Below are positions 17,007 to 26,078 of a stretch of DNA of 64,000 bases, piece by piece (position 1 is the stretch's first letter; each line of letters opens with the position of its first letter). Both the position numbers and the translations under genes were made by a program. Under the pieces are notes generated by a model. The model was not told the origin of the DNA. It worked only from the letters and a program-made list of their open reading frames with translations, and made no database searches. Source of the stretch: an uncultured bacterium (GTDB lineage Bacteria; Bacillota; Clostridia; Lachnospirales; Lachnospiraceae); NCBI GenBank assembly GCA_947383005.1, contig CANDBT010000010.1, positions 1-64,000 of the forward strand, given 5' to 3'.

Positions 17007-17193
17007 GCGAGCAGAAGAATTAAGTTCTATATGTGTTTATTATATTAGACCAAGCAATTGAAAGGCTGTTGGCGCCCGGAGAAATTTGAAGAAGTAGGGT
17101 GTGTTACAATGATTGATAATTACAAAAGGATATATAAGAAATATGCATTTGCAGGTTAAGACCAACAGGAAACATATTTCAAAGTAAAGTAGA

Positions 17194-17823
17194 ATGAAAA
17201 ACATATTATTTTTCCCGTTTGCATTAGTTTTATTTTTTGTTTTTCGCATGATATTTAAACGGGCTGTATTTTACCATGCCGGAAGAAAAGAATGGATTAC
17301 CAATATCAGATGGTATCATTATGCCATGTATTATTCTTTAATGATTTTCTTTACTGGAGTGCTATTGATACCGTTTTTCCCGGAAATGTTTATGCAGATT
17401 GGCAGATTATATGATTTACACCATGGAAGAACTTTTGTATCAGTATCTTCCGAAAATGATAAGGAGCTTTATGAGCTAAATACAGGATTGCCAGATAAGG
17501 AAGAAATTTTTAAATATGAAGTTTTAAGTAGTGTGACATCAGCAGAGTTGGTTGATGTAATATTTCCCGAAACGATAGAATATCAACGTCAGCTTAAGCA
17601 AATGTGGGTTGATATAGGAGTATACAGTGCAGTTCAATACGATTTCAGCAAGGAGTTTACCATTAGTTACGATAGTGAAAATCAAAACTATTATATACTG
17701 GCAGATGGTAAAAAGTTTGCTGACATTGAGGTGAAGCGGACGATGTTTTTCAAAATAATATATACTCACTATTATTGGAAGGCATTATTATACGAGGAGG
17801 AAAGAAATGAAGAGATTAAGTAA
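17194..17823 (+). CDS. Membrane protein of unknown function
   Basis: 209 aa. Two hydrophobic segments near the N-terminus (ILFFPFALVLFFVFRMIF and AMYYSLMIFFTGVLLIPFF) are followed by a roughly 120-residue polar, probably extracellular domain. The ribosome site is weak. It overlaps the next gene by 17 bp, so the two form a unit under operator A. Not recognised; the position suggests an Agr-controlled accessory or partner of the 362-aa protein. Confidence 0.55.
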   Translation: MKNILFFPFALVLFFVFRMIFKRAVFYHAGRKEWITNIRWYHYAMYYSLMIFFTGVLLIPFFPEMFMQIGRLYDLHHGRTFVSVSSENDKELYELNTGLPDKEEIFKYEVLSSVTSAELVDVIFPETIEYQRQLKQMWVDIGVYSAVQYDFSKEFTISYDSENQNYYILADGKKFADIEVKRTMFFKIIYTHYYWKALLYEEERNEEIK

Positions 17824-18895
17824 AAGAAGTTTAAAAAAGCTGCTTTCGATGGCTTTAGCATTATGCATGGTCATTATTAATCCGATGGCTGTGTATGCCA
17901 AAGCTGATGCAGGTATTACCGCTCAACAACTATCAGACCTTCTCGGTGGAACACAAGAAATGATTGAAAATTTACAGGAGTTGGGCTTCACTATGGATGA
18001 TATAGTGGATATGTTTGCTATGTCGGGAAATGTAGAGGAGCAGGACTTACAGTTACTCTATGATATGGTTGAACTTGACAATACAACCCCGTTAGCATTA
18101 TATGATTATGATGGAAATCCGCCTGCATCATATCAGGATCAAAAGCAGCGAATTCAAAACGTATATGGAGTGGCCTTAAGATATTATGGTACTAACTATT
18201 ATGAAGGGAATTCTATAGGCGGGGAGAATTTTGGCAAGTATTTAACGTATTTGTACTTGTCACACTATGTTGATGGACCAGGAAGGGCACCTACTGCAAA
18301 CGATCTGCCATATATTATTTCATCAAGTGATGTTACTGCTTATGATATGTTTTTAAATTCTGCTAAATTGAATACGCTTTTTTCAGGACTTGCATCATTA
18401 GGTAGTGCTTGTTATTCAGGTTTTGATTATACACAAACAGTGGGGAATATAAGCAATATAAATTCGGAGGTACTGGATAAGATTGCATTGCTCTATGCAG
18501 CTGGCGAAGGTGAATATAACATGGAGTCTATTGTGGGCGCATTCGGAGATGTTCGAGATGTCGTACTCAGTTACTATATGGAAAACTATGAAGAGGGTGT
18601 GGACAAAGAGGCATTTCGGACCAGTAGCGAAGAATATGTAGAAAGGCAATTGAATGTATTAGGTATTTATTCAGATTATGATGCGGAGTTTATTGCAAGA
18701 CTGAAAGGAATCGCGCATTCTGTTATATGGAGTGTAGTCACAGAATCGCTGTCAGTTGTTGGAGTATTTATTGCGGCATTACCTCTTTTTGTTTACTCAT
18801 TTACAACTCTTACTGAAGTTGCCGTTTTCGTAAATCTGGGATATTCATTTAGTGGAAGACTCGCTGTACGTACCGGTATATACTTGGATTTATAA
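17807..18895 (+). CDS. Secreted/membrane protein, Agr-island cargo
   Basis: 362 aa with a long basic N-terminus and signal peptide (KLLSMALALCMVIINPMAVYAKA). The mature part begins with a helical segment (ITAQQLSDLLGGTQEMIENL). A hydrophobic region lies near the C-terminus (about residues 300-340, VVGVFIAALPLFVYSF), so it could be anchored or membrane-inserting. Start ATG 17807 follows GAGGAGGAAAGAA. Not recognised; no enzymatic motif seen. The terminal hydrophobic stretch in a signal-peptide protein under quorum control fits a toxin or an envelope protein equally well. Confidence 0.55.
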   Translation: MKRLSKRSLKKLLSMALALCMVIINPMAVYAKADAGITAQQLSDLLGGTQEMIENLQELGFTMDDIVDMFAMSGNVEEQDLQLLYDMVELDNTTPLALYDYDGNPPASYQDQKQRIQNVYGVALRYYGTNYYEGNSIGGENFGKYLTYLYLSHYVDGPGRAPTANDLPYIISSSDVTAYDMFLNSAKLNTLFSGLASLGSACYSGFDYTQTVGNISNINSEVLDKIALLYAAGEGEYNMESIVGAFGDVRDVVLSYYMENYEEGVDKEAFRTSSEEYVERQLNVLGIYSDYDAEFIARLKGIAHSVIWSVVTESLSVVGVFIAALPLFVYSFTTLTEVAVFVNLGYSFSGRLAVRTGIYLDL

Positions 18896-19250
18896 TAGCA
18901 AAATAAAAATTAGCAGGGGCTGTTGCAGAAGTAGATGAAAAAGCTACCGAACATCAGCTCCGTTTTTATGTAAAATAATAGAATGAGTTTACAAAAATTC
19001 ATATGTTTCAAGTAAAAGAAACTGCATAATAAGCCGTAAAATAAACCGCCTTATTAATGTTTGCAAAAAAATCAAGAAAGAATACATAAGTTGAGACAGC
19101 TCTCCCTGATCTTTATAATATATATCGAGGACATTGTTCAATTTTACATTTGCGTTACATATATAGTATAATTGAAATAAATGTAGAATTATGTAGTATA
19201 TGTATGTATAATAGTAAAAAATGCCGTTGGTTTGTGATAGGGGAATAAGT
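18896..19250. other. Intergenic with terminator and promoter
   Basis: Begins with a terminator (18915-18966, arms GGGGCTGTTG/CATCAGCTCC, then TTTTT). Near the end, TTTACA (19143-19148), 18 bp, TATAAT (19167-19172) make a plausible promoter for the regulator and kinase genes. No operator repeat of the A/B/C kind was found here. Confidence 0.5.
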
Positions 19251-20000
19251 ATGATAAACATAGCAATTTGCGATGACGAAAAAAAGGATATTGTGCATTT
19301 GAAATCCATACTTCAAGAGGTGATGGATAAATATTCCATGAGCTATGATATTCAGGAATATGAATCAGGTGAGAGTTTGATGCAGGCAGCATCGCTTTTT
19401 CATCTGATATTTCTGGATATTGTAATGAATGGAGAAAGTGGAATAGAGATCGGCAAGCATATCCACCGGAAAAACCGCTCTACAAAAATCATTTTCCAAA
19501 CAAACTTTGGGAATTACTGTAAGGAGGCAATGAACCGGACACACGCGTTCGCGTTTTTGGAAAAACCCTTAAAGGCTCCGGCTGTCGAGGAACAGATTAA
19601 GGAGTTTTTCGAGGACAGTGAGGGTATGCAGGATCTTTTGATGGATTTCCATAATGTTCGGTATAGCCTTGACGGGAAAGACGTGGTAAAATCTATCTTA
19701 TCAATCCCTGTCAAAGAGATTGTGTATTTTGAATATATAAAAATGCAGAAAGAAATAAAAATTGTGACAAAATCAACGGAGTACATATATACCGAGGCAA
19801 TGAACAAACTTGAAGAAAAAATGCGGCCTTTGGGCTTTGAAATGTGTTGCCGTGGAATACTGGTTAATCTGGAGAGAGTTATGCGTATTAAAATGTATGA
19901 CATTCTACTGGATACTGGTGGAAAAGTTCCGCTGTCGCAAAGGAGAGTTAAAGAATTTAAGGAAAGGATGAATGAATACCTGCATGATTCATTCCAATAG
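19251..20000 (+). CDS. LytTR-family response regulator (AgrA-like)
   Basis: About 249 aa. Receiver domain: acidic pocket ICDDEKKD near the start, phospho-acceptor Asp in IFLDIVMNG and the conserved Lys in FLEKPLK. LytTR DNA-binding domain: IVYFEYIKMQKEIKIVT to VPLSQRRVKEFKE. Start ATG 19251 is chosen because AGGGGAATAAG precedes it and the receiver begins at once; ATG 19221 adds ten unlikely residues. Four bases separate its stop from the kinase gene. Expected to bind the direct repeats at 16936, 21368 and 22394. Confidence 0.9.
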   Translation: MINIAICDDEKKDIVHLKSILQEVMDKYSMSYDIQEYESGESLMQAASLFHLIFLDIVMNGESGIEIGKHIHRKNRSTKIIFQTNFGNYCKEAMNRTHAFAFLEKPLKAPAVEEQIKEFFEDSEGMQDLLMDFHNVRYSLDGKDVVKSILSIPVKEIVYFEYIKMQKEIKIVTKSTEYIYTEAMNKLEEKMRPLGFEMCCRGILVNLERVMRIKMYDILLDTGGKVPLSQRRVKEFKERMNEYLHDSFQ

Positions 20001-20003
20001 GAT

Positions 20004-21302
20004 ATGGATTCATTAGTTTTATTGTTTAGTTCGTTTATCTCATGTGCAATAATTTATTATATTTTGTTCCAGTTTTTAAATGACAGATTCGTGGCAACAT
20101 ATAAAAATAAATTAGTATATATCTTAGTATACGGTGCTAGCATAGGTATTGTCATGTTAATAAATATGCGCATGAATTCAGCAATTAATGCGGTATCAAA
20201 TATAATTCTGTATGGAATCATAAGTTTCTTTTTTTATTATGAGGAAAACACAAAAAGAATTCTAAGGGTATTTGAAGCCGAAGCTCTGTTTGCGGCTTCT
20301 GTCATATGTGAAGCCTTTGGTGTATACCTAATAGATGTGATATTATATGGCTTTAACTTAATGCCTGACAATAATGCAGTACAGAAAAGTATAGAAACGA
20401 TGTTCTCTAAGCTTGTTCTGATATTTTTATATTACATATTAGTTAGCAGGATTTGGAAAAAAAGCTTGTTGGGAGCAAAGAAACAGTATGGATTATATTT
20501 GATAATGTTTATTTACAGCATGGTTAATTTTCTAATCGTTGCGGTTATTGCGGTAAGTGATAATTCCATGGTATTACTAATCATTATGGGATGTACTATA
20601 TTTGCAAATATATATTTTTTACATTTTATTAAATTCTCTGATGAAAGAAATTATTACAAACTGCAGGTGGAAATGATGCAGCAACAAGAGAAGCTTCAGT
20701 ATGAAAACTATGAAATGCAGCGTGAAAAATATAAACTGGCGGTATCTATTCTTCATGATGTAGATAAGCATATGAAAGTGATTGAAGAGCTGTATCAGTC
20801 GGATATAAGAGAAGAGGCAATTAATTACTCAAAGCAGATAAAGGAAATGCTAAAGCCTCTTTTGCCATTTCAATATATAAATAATCCGGTTTTAGATTGT
20901 CTGCTTTCAGATAAAAAAAGAATTGCAGACAAATATAATATTAATTTTAAGATAGATTTATCAGATGTAGATGTTAATTTTATGAGACCGGTTGATATAA
21001 CAACTTTGTTTGGAAACTTAGTTGATAATGCAATGACTGCATGTAAAAAGAGTGATGAAAGCCGATATATTGGAATTACCATTAAGGAGCACAATGATAT
21101 GATATCCATTAGAGTAGAAAATAGCGTCGTAAATACGGTTCCCATAAAGAATGGTATGATAGATATCACAAAAGAAGAAAAACCTTGTATAGGACTACTC
21201 AATATACAAAAATGTGTTAACACTTATATGGGCAATATCCTATACAAATGTTCAGATAAATTACTTATATGTGATATTGTTTTAAATAGAATAGATGATT
21301 GA
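20004..21302 (+). CDS. GHKL sensor histidine kinase (AgrC-like)
   Basis: 432 aa. Residues 1-215 hold about six hydrophobic segments (AgrC-like sensor), then a coiled-coil linker (QVEMMQQQEKLQYENYEMQ). The phospho-acceptor His is in SILHDVDKHMK. The ATPase part has the N-box FGNLVDNAMTAC, and CIGLLNIQKCV stands where a G-box is expected, somewhat degenerate. Senses the cyclic peptide made from the AgrD at 21468 and signals to the LytTR regulator upstream. Confidence 0.88.
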   Translation: MDSLVLLFSSFISCAIIYYILFQFLNDRFVATYKNKLVYILVYGASIGIVMLINMRMNSAINAVSNIILYGIISFFFYYEENTKRILRVFEAEALFAASVICEAFGVYLIDVILYGFNLMPDNNAVQKSIETMFSKLVLIFLYYILVSRIWKKSLLGAKKQYGLYLIMFIYSMVNFLIVAVIAVSDNSMVLLIIMGCTIFANIYFLHFIKFSDERNYYKLQVEMMQQQEKLQYENYEMQREKYKLAVSILHDVDKHMKVIEELYQSDIREEAINYSKQIKEMLKPLLPFQYINNPVLDCLLSDKKRIADKYNINFKIDLSDVDVNFMRPVDITTLFGNLVDNAMTACKKSDESRYIGITIKEHNDMISIRVENSVVNTVPIKNGMIDITKEEKPCIGLLNIQKCVNTYMGNILYKCSDKLLICDIVLNRIDD

Positions 21303-21367
21303 AACGGAAGGGATAGGAGGTTGAGTAAATCTATCTTTTCCGTGTTTTGCAATTTTCCATTATGCGG

Positions 21368-21439
21368 TTGTACATCAGGACAAAAAGTTGTACATTTAGC
21401 AAAAAATATTGATTTAGCGAGTAGATAGGATTATATAAT
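21368..21439 (+). promoter_or_regulatory. LytTR-type operator B and promoter of agrDB
   Basis: TTGTACATC (21368) and TTGTACATT (21388), 20-bp period. TTGATT (21409-21414) as -35 begins 21 bp after the second repeat; TATATAAT (21432-21439) is the -10. It stands right before agrD, so phosphorylated regulator would raise signal production: positive feedback. Confidence 0.75.
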
Positions 21440-21467
21440 AATTATCAATATAAGGAGGTAAATATTA

Positions 21468-21608
21468 ATGAAGAAAAGGCTTTTGCAATTAGTTATCAAA
21501 GTTGTGGACAAGAGTATCCAGAAAGAAGCAGATAGCGCCTGCTTGGGAGTTGGCTATCAGCCGCCTATGCCAGAAGCTGCCAAAAAGTTTAAAAGAAAGA
21601 AAAAATAG
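21468..21608 (+). CDS. agrD: AgrD-type cyclic-lactone autoinducer precursor
   Basis: 46 aa, below usual gene-finder size. Amphipathic basic N-terminus (MKKRLLQLVIKVVDK), a central signal region ACLGVGYQPPMPEAAKKF with a single Cys 25, and a charged tail KRKKK. The Cys followed by a Tyr-Gln-Pro-Pro-x-Pro block is the hallmark of the clostridial AgrD family. ATG 21468 follows AAGGAGG. It overlaps agrB by one base. AgrB would cyclise the Cys thiol with a downstream residue to make the thiolactone signal. Confidence 0.9.
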   Translation: MKKRLLQLVIKVVDKSIQKEADSACLGVGYQPPMPEAAKKFKRKKK

Positions 21609-22189
21609 TGAAGAATGTAAGTGAAATATTAGTTAATAGAATATTAGAAAAATTAATAGAGAATGATTCAATAGATGTTGAAGATGTTGAGGTATACAAG
21701 TTTGGTGTTGAAACTACACTGTTAAAAGCCTTGCACTATACATCCTATTTGGTAATAGCGTTATGCACGAATAAATTTTTTGAGTTTGCTATTATTTTTA
21801 CTGTGTTCTATATATTTCGGCGCAATACAGGTGGTTTCCATGCTAAAACAAGAATTGGATGCTACCTGTTTTCCTGCGCCGTTATTTTTTTATCTCTTTT
21901 GGCAACAGAGATAAACTTCAGTTGGCAGGGTGCCGCAGTAATCTCAATTCTTGACATAATCATATTGCTAATATTGTCGCCAGTAAAGAATAGCAATAGA
22001 AATTTGGATACAGAAGAAATAGAATATTTTAGGCATAGACTTAGAATATTATCAGTGATTTTTTCTGTAGTCTATATCGTAACACTCGGATTAAGGGCTG
22101 AGTATTTTATTGCATTGTATACAATTGGGTTGACTATAGATACTCTTTTGACTATTTTGGGAAAATCGCAGACCATAAAACAATCCTAA
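21608..22189 (+). CDS. agrB: AgrB accessory gene regulator protease
   Basis: 193 aa starting at GTG 21608, sharing a base with the agrD stop codon. Several hydrophobic segments. The catalytic pair is visible in RRNTGGFHAKTRIGCYLFS: His then Cys seven residues later, as in AgrB. It cleaves and cyclises AgrD in the membrane. It is the only agrB in this window, although a second agrD lies at 59130-59273. Confidence 0.92.
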   Translation: MKNVSEILVNRILEKLIENDSIDVEDVEVYKFGVETTLLKALHYTSYLVIALCTNKFFEFAIIFTVFYIFRRNTGGFHAKTRIGCYLFSCAVIFLSLLATEINFSWQGAAVISILDIIILLILSPVKNSNRNLDTEEIEYFRHRLRILSVIFSVVYIVTLGLRAEYFIALYTIGLTIDTLLTILGKSQTIKQS

Positions 22190-22216
22190 ATGTGAAGCAT
22201 ATGCAAAATAAACAGT

Positions 22217-22256
22217 AGTCCTCTTGGGTTGGAAAGGAGTTCAACGCAAGAGGATT
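22217..22256 (+). terminator. Hairpin element 1 (paired with 25149-25188)
   Basis: AGTCCTCTTG (22217-22226) pairs with CAAGAGGATT (22247-22256). The arm and the following GGTTGGA recur at 25149. It lies after agrB and before operator C. No long U-run follows, so it may be a processing or partial termination signal. Confidence 0.5.
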
Positions 22257-22393
22257 ATAAATAATTAGAAGAAGAGAATCAAATACCAGATGGAATAATG
22301 TATAGATCTCTCATGACGAGAAGCAAAACAAAAGAACCATAATTGACAATTCTGGAGAAAATTAAGTCTATTAAGTGATTCCAAACTTATCCC

Positions 22394-22440
22394 TTGTACG
22401 TCAGAACAAAAAGTTGTACGTTTGAAAATTACTATTAACA
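22394..22440 (+). promoter_or_regulatory. LytTR-type operator C
   Basis: TTGTACGTC (22394) and TTGTACGTT (22414), again with a 20-bp period. TTAACA (22435-22440) sits at the same 21-bp offset as the -35 boxes of A and B; the -10 is not clear. It precedes the secreted protein gene at 22553, with four genes in one run up to 25093. Confidence 0.65.
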
Positions 22441-22552
22441 AATTTAGAGAATTTGACGAATCACAATGTAACTATATTAAAGTAAGGGAAAGAATACACA
22501 ATAGTTTTTTTAAATTCGGCATTAATTAGTCAAAAGAAAGGTGGTAATTACC

Positions 22553-23143
22553 ATGAAAAGAAAGAATTTTCTGGCAATGGCAACTGCAACAATGATGGCA
22601 TTTGCAATAATGTTTTCACCTGTGGGGGCAGCAACGGTTAATGCTGCGGAAGCATTGGAAAAAGAGGGCACAGAAGTAGTTGTAATAGATATGAATGATG
22701 TGATAGATGGAGAGGCGATCGTATATGCGGCTGATCCAACAGCATCAAAAGTGTTATCCAAAGATTATGCAACTTCTACAGGTCAAACAGGGACTATCTA
22801 TTCTATTGGTCAAAATGTGGATTTCAGTGGTGTGATTCCGGATGGAGCGACGATTAAGAGTATTACAATTTATTGTCCGACAGGTACAAAAGTTACTCAA
22901 TCTAAATACACTACAATTAAAAACTATGTTATTACCAGCTATGCAACAAATACATCTGCAACAGTGCCGTTCCAACAGACCAGTAAACCGTCGTCAACAA
23001 ACAAAACAACAGCTTTTGAGGGCGAGGCTGCAAATGTTAAATTTCTTGTTAGGATTGAAGGAAGGATATTACAGCAGTATACAGGAATGGATGGCTTTAC
23101 CGTATTTGGGGGTAAAATGATTGTAGAATATGTAAAAAATTAA
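22553..23143 (+). CDS. Small secreted protein, Agr-controlled
   Basis: About 196 aa with a signal peptide (MKRKNFLAMATATMMAFAIMF, cleavage near VNAAEA) and a Thr/Ser-rich beta-type mature domain ending in GKMIVEYVKN. AAAGGTGG precedes ATG 22553; the upstream GTG of the longer frame is not needed. Layout resembles the secreted protein at 24644 (signal peptide, then a sandwich-like domain containing FEGE), so the two may be distant relatives. First gene behind operator C. Function not recognised. Confidence 0.6.
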   Translation: MKRKNFLAMATATMMAFAIMFSPVGAATVNAAEALEKEGTEVVVIDMNDVIDGEAIVYAADPTASKVLSKDYATSTGQTGTIYSIGQNVDFSGVIPDGATIKSITIYCPTGTKVTQSKYTTIKNYVITSYATNTSATVPFQQTSKPSSTNKTTAFEGEAANVKFLVRIEGRILQQYTGMDGFTVFGGKMIVEYVKN

Positions 23144-23155
23144 GAGGTGTAAGAT

Positions 23156-23809
23156 ATGGGTGTTTCAGTTGGAATGATAAATAGCAATAAGAACCAACTA
23201 ATTACATCATGTAGTAGCGGCGAACCCAATTGGTCATATATTCCTTCGGCATCCAATGCAACTAAGGCAGAAGCTGAATATGTGGCAGAAATAAAAGAGC
23301 TTGCTCGTAGAGCAGCAACAGCTAAGAGTACGGCAGAACGAGATGTTATAGATCGGAAAGTGCTACAGTTAAGGGCAGGATATTTATCAGATGTGGCGCC
23401 CGATAGAAAGAGGTTGTATCAGTCTGCAAAAAACGCTATGAGCAGAAATAATGGCAGTAATACAAAATGCCGTGGAATTGGCGAGTTGACACTGCTTGAT
23501 TTTTTGGAACAGTCAGAAGGGCATGGCAGTCTGGCTGACAAGCAGTTTGCGCTTGCAGGGGGAGGAATGCTTACCTGTCCAATATTAACAATAGGCGGCT
23601 ATGGAGCTGTTATTGAATGTCAGGGTGCAAAGGTTTTGTCTAATACCGGGAATGGTTGGAGCTATGAAATGACACCAGCAGAACTTGCAAAAAAGAAGCA
23701 GTTTTATTCAATCTATTGGAGTGAATACCGCTCTGCAAAAGGAAACAGCGAGCTTGCTGCATTGCCAGATTATCTGGAAGAACGCAATGTGTTCGATGCA
23801 AAGGCATAA
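23156..23809 (+). CDS. Hypothetical protein in secreted-protein operon
   Basis: 217 aa, no signal peptide (MGVSVGMINSNKNQL). A helical, Lys/Glu/Arg-rich segment (about residues 40-80) is followed by a Gly-rich central part (AGGGMLTCPILTIGGYGAV). Starts 12 bp after the secreted protein gene with GAGGTGTAAG. Its end is followed after 85 bp by another non-secreted protein. It could be a cytoplasmic partner or a substrate of a non-Sec route. Family not recognised. Confidence 0.5.
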   Translation: MGVSVGMINSNKNQLITSCSSGEPNWSYIPSASNATKAEAEYVAEIKELARRAATAKSTAERDVIDRKVLQLRAGYLSDVAPDRKRLYQSAKNAMSRNNGSNTKCRGIGELTLLDFLEQSEGHGSLADKQFALAGGGMLTCPILTIGGYGAVIECQGAKVLSNTGNGWSYEMTPAELAKKKQFYSIYWSEYRSAKGNSELAALPDYLEERNVFDAKA

Positions 23810-23894
23810 AGTATATGCGATGATATTGTTCTTGTGGTACAAAGGGATTATATGGAAAAGGATTTCAAATTATTTTATCAAGGAGGACGGGTTT

Positions 23895-24587
23895 ATGTCA
23901 AAAATCACAGATTATGGGTTTTTATTTCAACAAATGTTGGGAACAAAAAACGCAAAAAGCGCAAGTGTTATAGGTAGTTTTCAATTATCGCAGTTAAACA
24001 GTAGTTCTGTGCAAGCACAATTAAGGGCTGCTGGTATTGATACGAACAGCGCTCAATATAAGGCAGCAATAAAAGAAATGACGCAGAATGGAAACGGTGC
24101 AATGTTCACAAATATCCAGTGCATTAAAAATTCGATGAAATGTTACGATAAAGACGGTGATTATATCAACCCCAGAAACGGACTTGCCGGACTTGTGCTG
24201 ACGGATGAAAATGCAGGTCGTCAGAAGCGCATCATTTCCATTTCGGAGAGTAGCAAGGACGAGATGTTTGAGTTGACGAAGAAAGAATTCTTGAGTGAAA
24301 ACGGTGTTTTAAATGGAGACACGACAAAGCGCAGGGATGTATATGACAATTTGTACAGAAAAACGAAGAAAGATGATCGATTAGCAGCGGGGTATACTAT
24401 GGAGCAGTATGAGCGGGCGTATCGACAGGCATTTATATCCGCAGTGAAGCAGGCAGATTCAAATTGGGAAATCGGGAAGCCGATCCCGTCTGGGGCTTTG
24501 AACGGAATTACAAGGGAATCCGTGGAAGCGAACTTGAAGAAATCTGGCAGTTTGCTGACACAGGCATCAGTGGATACAAGGATATAG
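23895..24587 (+). CDS. Hypothetical protein in secreted-protein operon
   Basis: 230 aa from ATG 23895 with AGGAGG just upstream; a longer reading frame to 23685 overlaps the previous gene in another frame and is rejected. Begins MSKITDYGFLFQQMLG without a signal peptide, then NSAQYKAAIKEM and a helical C-terminus rich in Lys and Glu. The style (ITDY.FLFQ start, NGNGAMFTNIQ) resembles unannotated Lachnospiraceae proteins often found in tandem, but I cannot name the family with certainty. Confidence 0.5.
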   Translation: MSKITDYGFLFQQMLGTKNAKSASVIGSFQLSQLNSSSVQAQLRAAGIDTNSAQYKAAIKEMTQNGNGAMFTNIQCIKNSMKCYDKDGDYINPRNGLAGLVLTDENAGRQKRIISISESSKDEMFELTKKEFLSENGVLNGDTTKRRDVYDNLYRKTKKDDRLAAGYTMEQYERAYRQAFISAVKQADSNWEIGKPIPSGALNGITRESVEANLKKSGSLLTQASVDTRI

Positions 24588-24643
24588 CATGTTTTATATG
24601 GCATATATTTCACTTATTATTTCAAATTTTAGGAGGTCATAAA

Positions 24644-25093
24644 ATGAAAAGAGTAACAAAAAGAGTTTTTGCAGCTGTTATGGCTTGTATGATGGCTTGC
24701 TTAATGTTTGTAACACCTGTGCTTGCTGCTACCAATAATTTCAGTAAAACAACAGTAAAACTGAATGCAATTAGTGGCGGAGAATCAAGATATAGCTCAG
24801 TTACATCGGGAAGTGTTTCGGGAAGCAATCCGTCCATAACTAAGGTGGAGTTGTATTGTAATGTGGCTAGTGGAACCGATCCATATACGATTTATGTTGA
24901 AAGTCCAAAGGGAACAATAAAATCAATCGCAGGACCGACCAAAAGTGGAAACGTTACCATAACTGGATTTGAAGGCGAAAATCCGAGTGGAACATGGACG
25001 ATATGGATTAAAAATAAGGGTGTATCTTATAACGGAAACATCTATCCGGCTTCTACGGTAACGATAACATTAAAAGTAGCATATAGTTACTAA
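24644..25093 (+). CDS. Small secreted beta-rich protein
   Basis: 149 aa. Signal peptide MKRVTKRVFAAVMACMMACL with cleavage near VLAATNN. The mature 120 residues are beta-type, with EGENPSGTWTIWIKNKG near the end, which resembles the strand pattern of P-domain or lectin-like sandwiches. ATG 24644 follows AGGAGGTCATAAA. Last gene of the run behind operator C. Likely released to the medium or wall; the role is unknown. Confidence 0.6.
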   Translation: MKRVTKRVFAAVMACMMACLMFVTPVLAATNNFSKTTVKLNAISGGESRYSSVTSGSVSGSNPSITKVELYCNVASGTDPYTIYVESPKGTIKSIAGPTKSGNVTITGFEGENPSGTWTIWIKNKGVSYNGNIYPASTVTITLKVAYSY

Positions 25094-25148
25094 AACTGCT
25101 TGTCTTAAATGAGGTATAGTAACATGTGAATATATGCCAATTAAATAT

Positions 25149-25188
25149 AGTCCTCTTGGGTTGGATAGAAATTCAGCTCAGGAGGACT
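25149..25188 (+). terminator. Hairpin element 2 (paired with 22217-22256)
   Basis: AGTCCTC (25149-25155) pairs with GAGGACT (25182-25188), then TTTATAATT. The arm plus TTGGGTTGGA repeats the element at 22217. It ends the secreted-protein operon. Confidence 0.55.
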
Positions 25189-25240
25189 TTATAATTAGGA
25201 AATAATAATATCAGTTTACGGAAGCTAGGAGGTAAAATTT

Positions 25241-25341
25241 ACGAGAAAACGAATTTTAGCATTAACAATGTTTTTTCTTTCTCAAATGGATTAAATGTTA
25301 ATGCTGTGAAACCGGAAAATGGCTTGGAAAGTGTTTCTTGA
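25241..25341 (+). pseudogene. Decayed secreted-protein gene
   Basis: AGGAGG (25227-25232) is followed at the normal 8-base distance by ACG instead of ATG. The frame reads TRKRILALTMFFLS, a signal-peptide start like that at 22553. A frame change then gives GLNVNAVKPENGLESVS and a stop at 25339-25341, again matching the VNA cleavage region of its relative. Start codon lost and frame broken: a remnant of a third secreted-protein gene. The rest of the 25.09-25.57 kb gap holds a terminator at 25483-25514 (GCACTTGGG/CTCAGGTGC, then seven T). Confidence 0.55.
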
Positions 25342-25565
25342 AAGTAAAATCTTTACAAGCATGAAGTTATATATTATAATATCTTCATGTTTATTAAATT
25401 TTTCAATGTTACCGGCATAGTCGGTATGATTTCTTTTAATTCCTGGAAACAGGTATAGTAACTAAATAACAGGATTGCACTTGCACTTGGGTTATAAGCT
25501 CAGGTGCTTTTTTTATGCGAAAAATTCGTATATATGCAAAATTTTGAAGAAGGAGGGAATGTTTT

Positions 25566-26048
25566 ATGCAATCAATAACCAAAGAACCAGACAAACCGGA
25601 CGAAAGCACATTAAAAGAGATGTGTTTGATTGTCCAGGCTGCGGATGCGGAAGCAGACATGGGGCAGTATGCATTAGAGACGGGAAACATAGTCTTGTCA
25701 ATGCCAGAGGAAGTATCAATGGAAGCCATGCGCTGCACTGGCACAATCATACCAGGTAAAAAGCCGGCACATGTCGCGCTTTGCCTGCAGGAGTTTGTTG
25801 CAGAAGCGCCAAAACTGTACGCTGATGGTCCTGAAAAAAAGGATTTAACGTATGGTTTCTTTGCAGCACGTCATGCAGATACGGTAATCTCGGAGTGTGC
25901 CGTTTATTTTCCGCACACGTCAACGGAAGAATATCTTCCGATCCGTATCCTTTCCGTCATAATGACCTTTGAAGACGGCAGGGAACTGGATTATTCGGAC
26001 AAAATTTCATCTTACGTCATTGACTGTCTGGCAAAGGCCGCATGGTAA
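25566..26048 (+). CDS. Hypothetical cargo protein
   Basis: 160 aa, soluble and acidic. ATG 25566 follows GGAGGGAATGTTTT. MQSITKEPDKPDESTLKEMCLIVQAADAE... shows no known motif; several short repeats of hydrophobic strands (VIMTFEDGRELDYSD) suggest a compact alpha/beta domain. First of the closely spaced cargo genes and 30 bp before the next. Not recognised. Confidence 0.5.
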   Translation: MQSITKEPDKPDESTLKEMCLIVQAADAEADMGQYALETGNIVLSMPEEVSMEAMRCTGTIIPGKKPAHVALCLQEFVAEAPKLYADGPEKKDLTYGFFAARHADTVISECAVYFPHTSTEEYLPIRILSVIMTFEDGRELDYSDKISSYVIDCLAKAAW

Positions 26049-26078
26049 CATCAATTTAGAAAAGGAGAAAAAAGAAAT

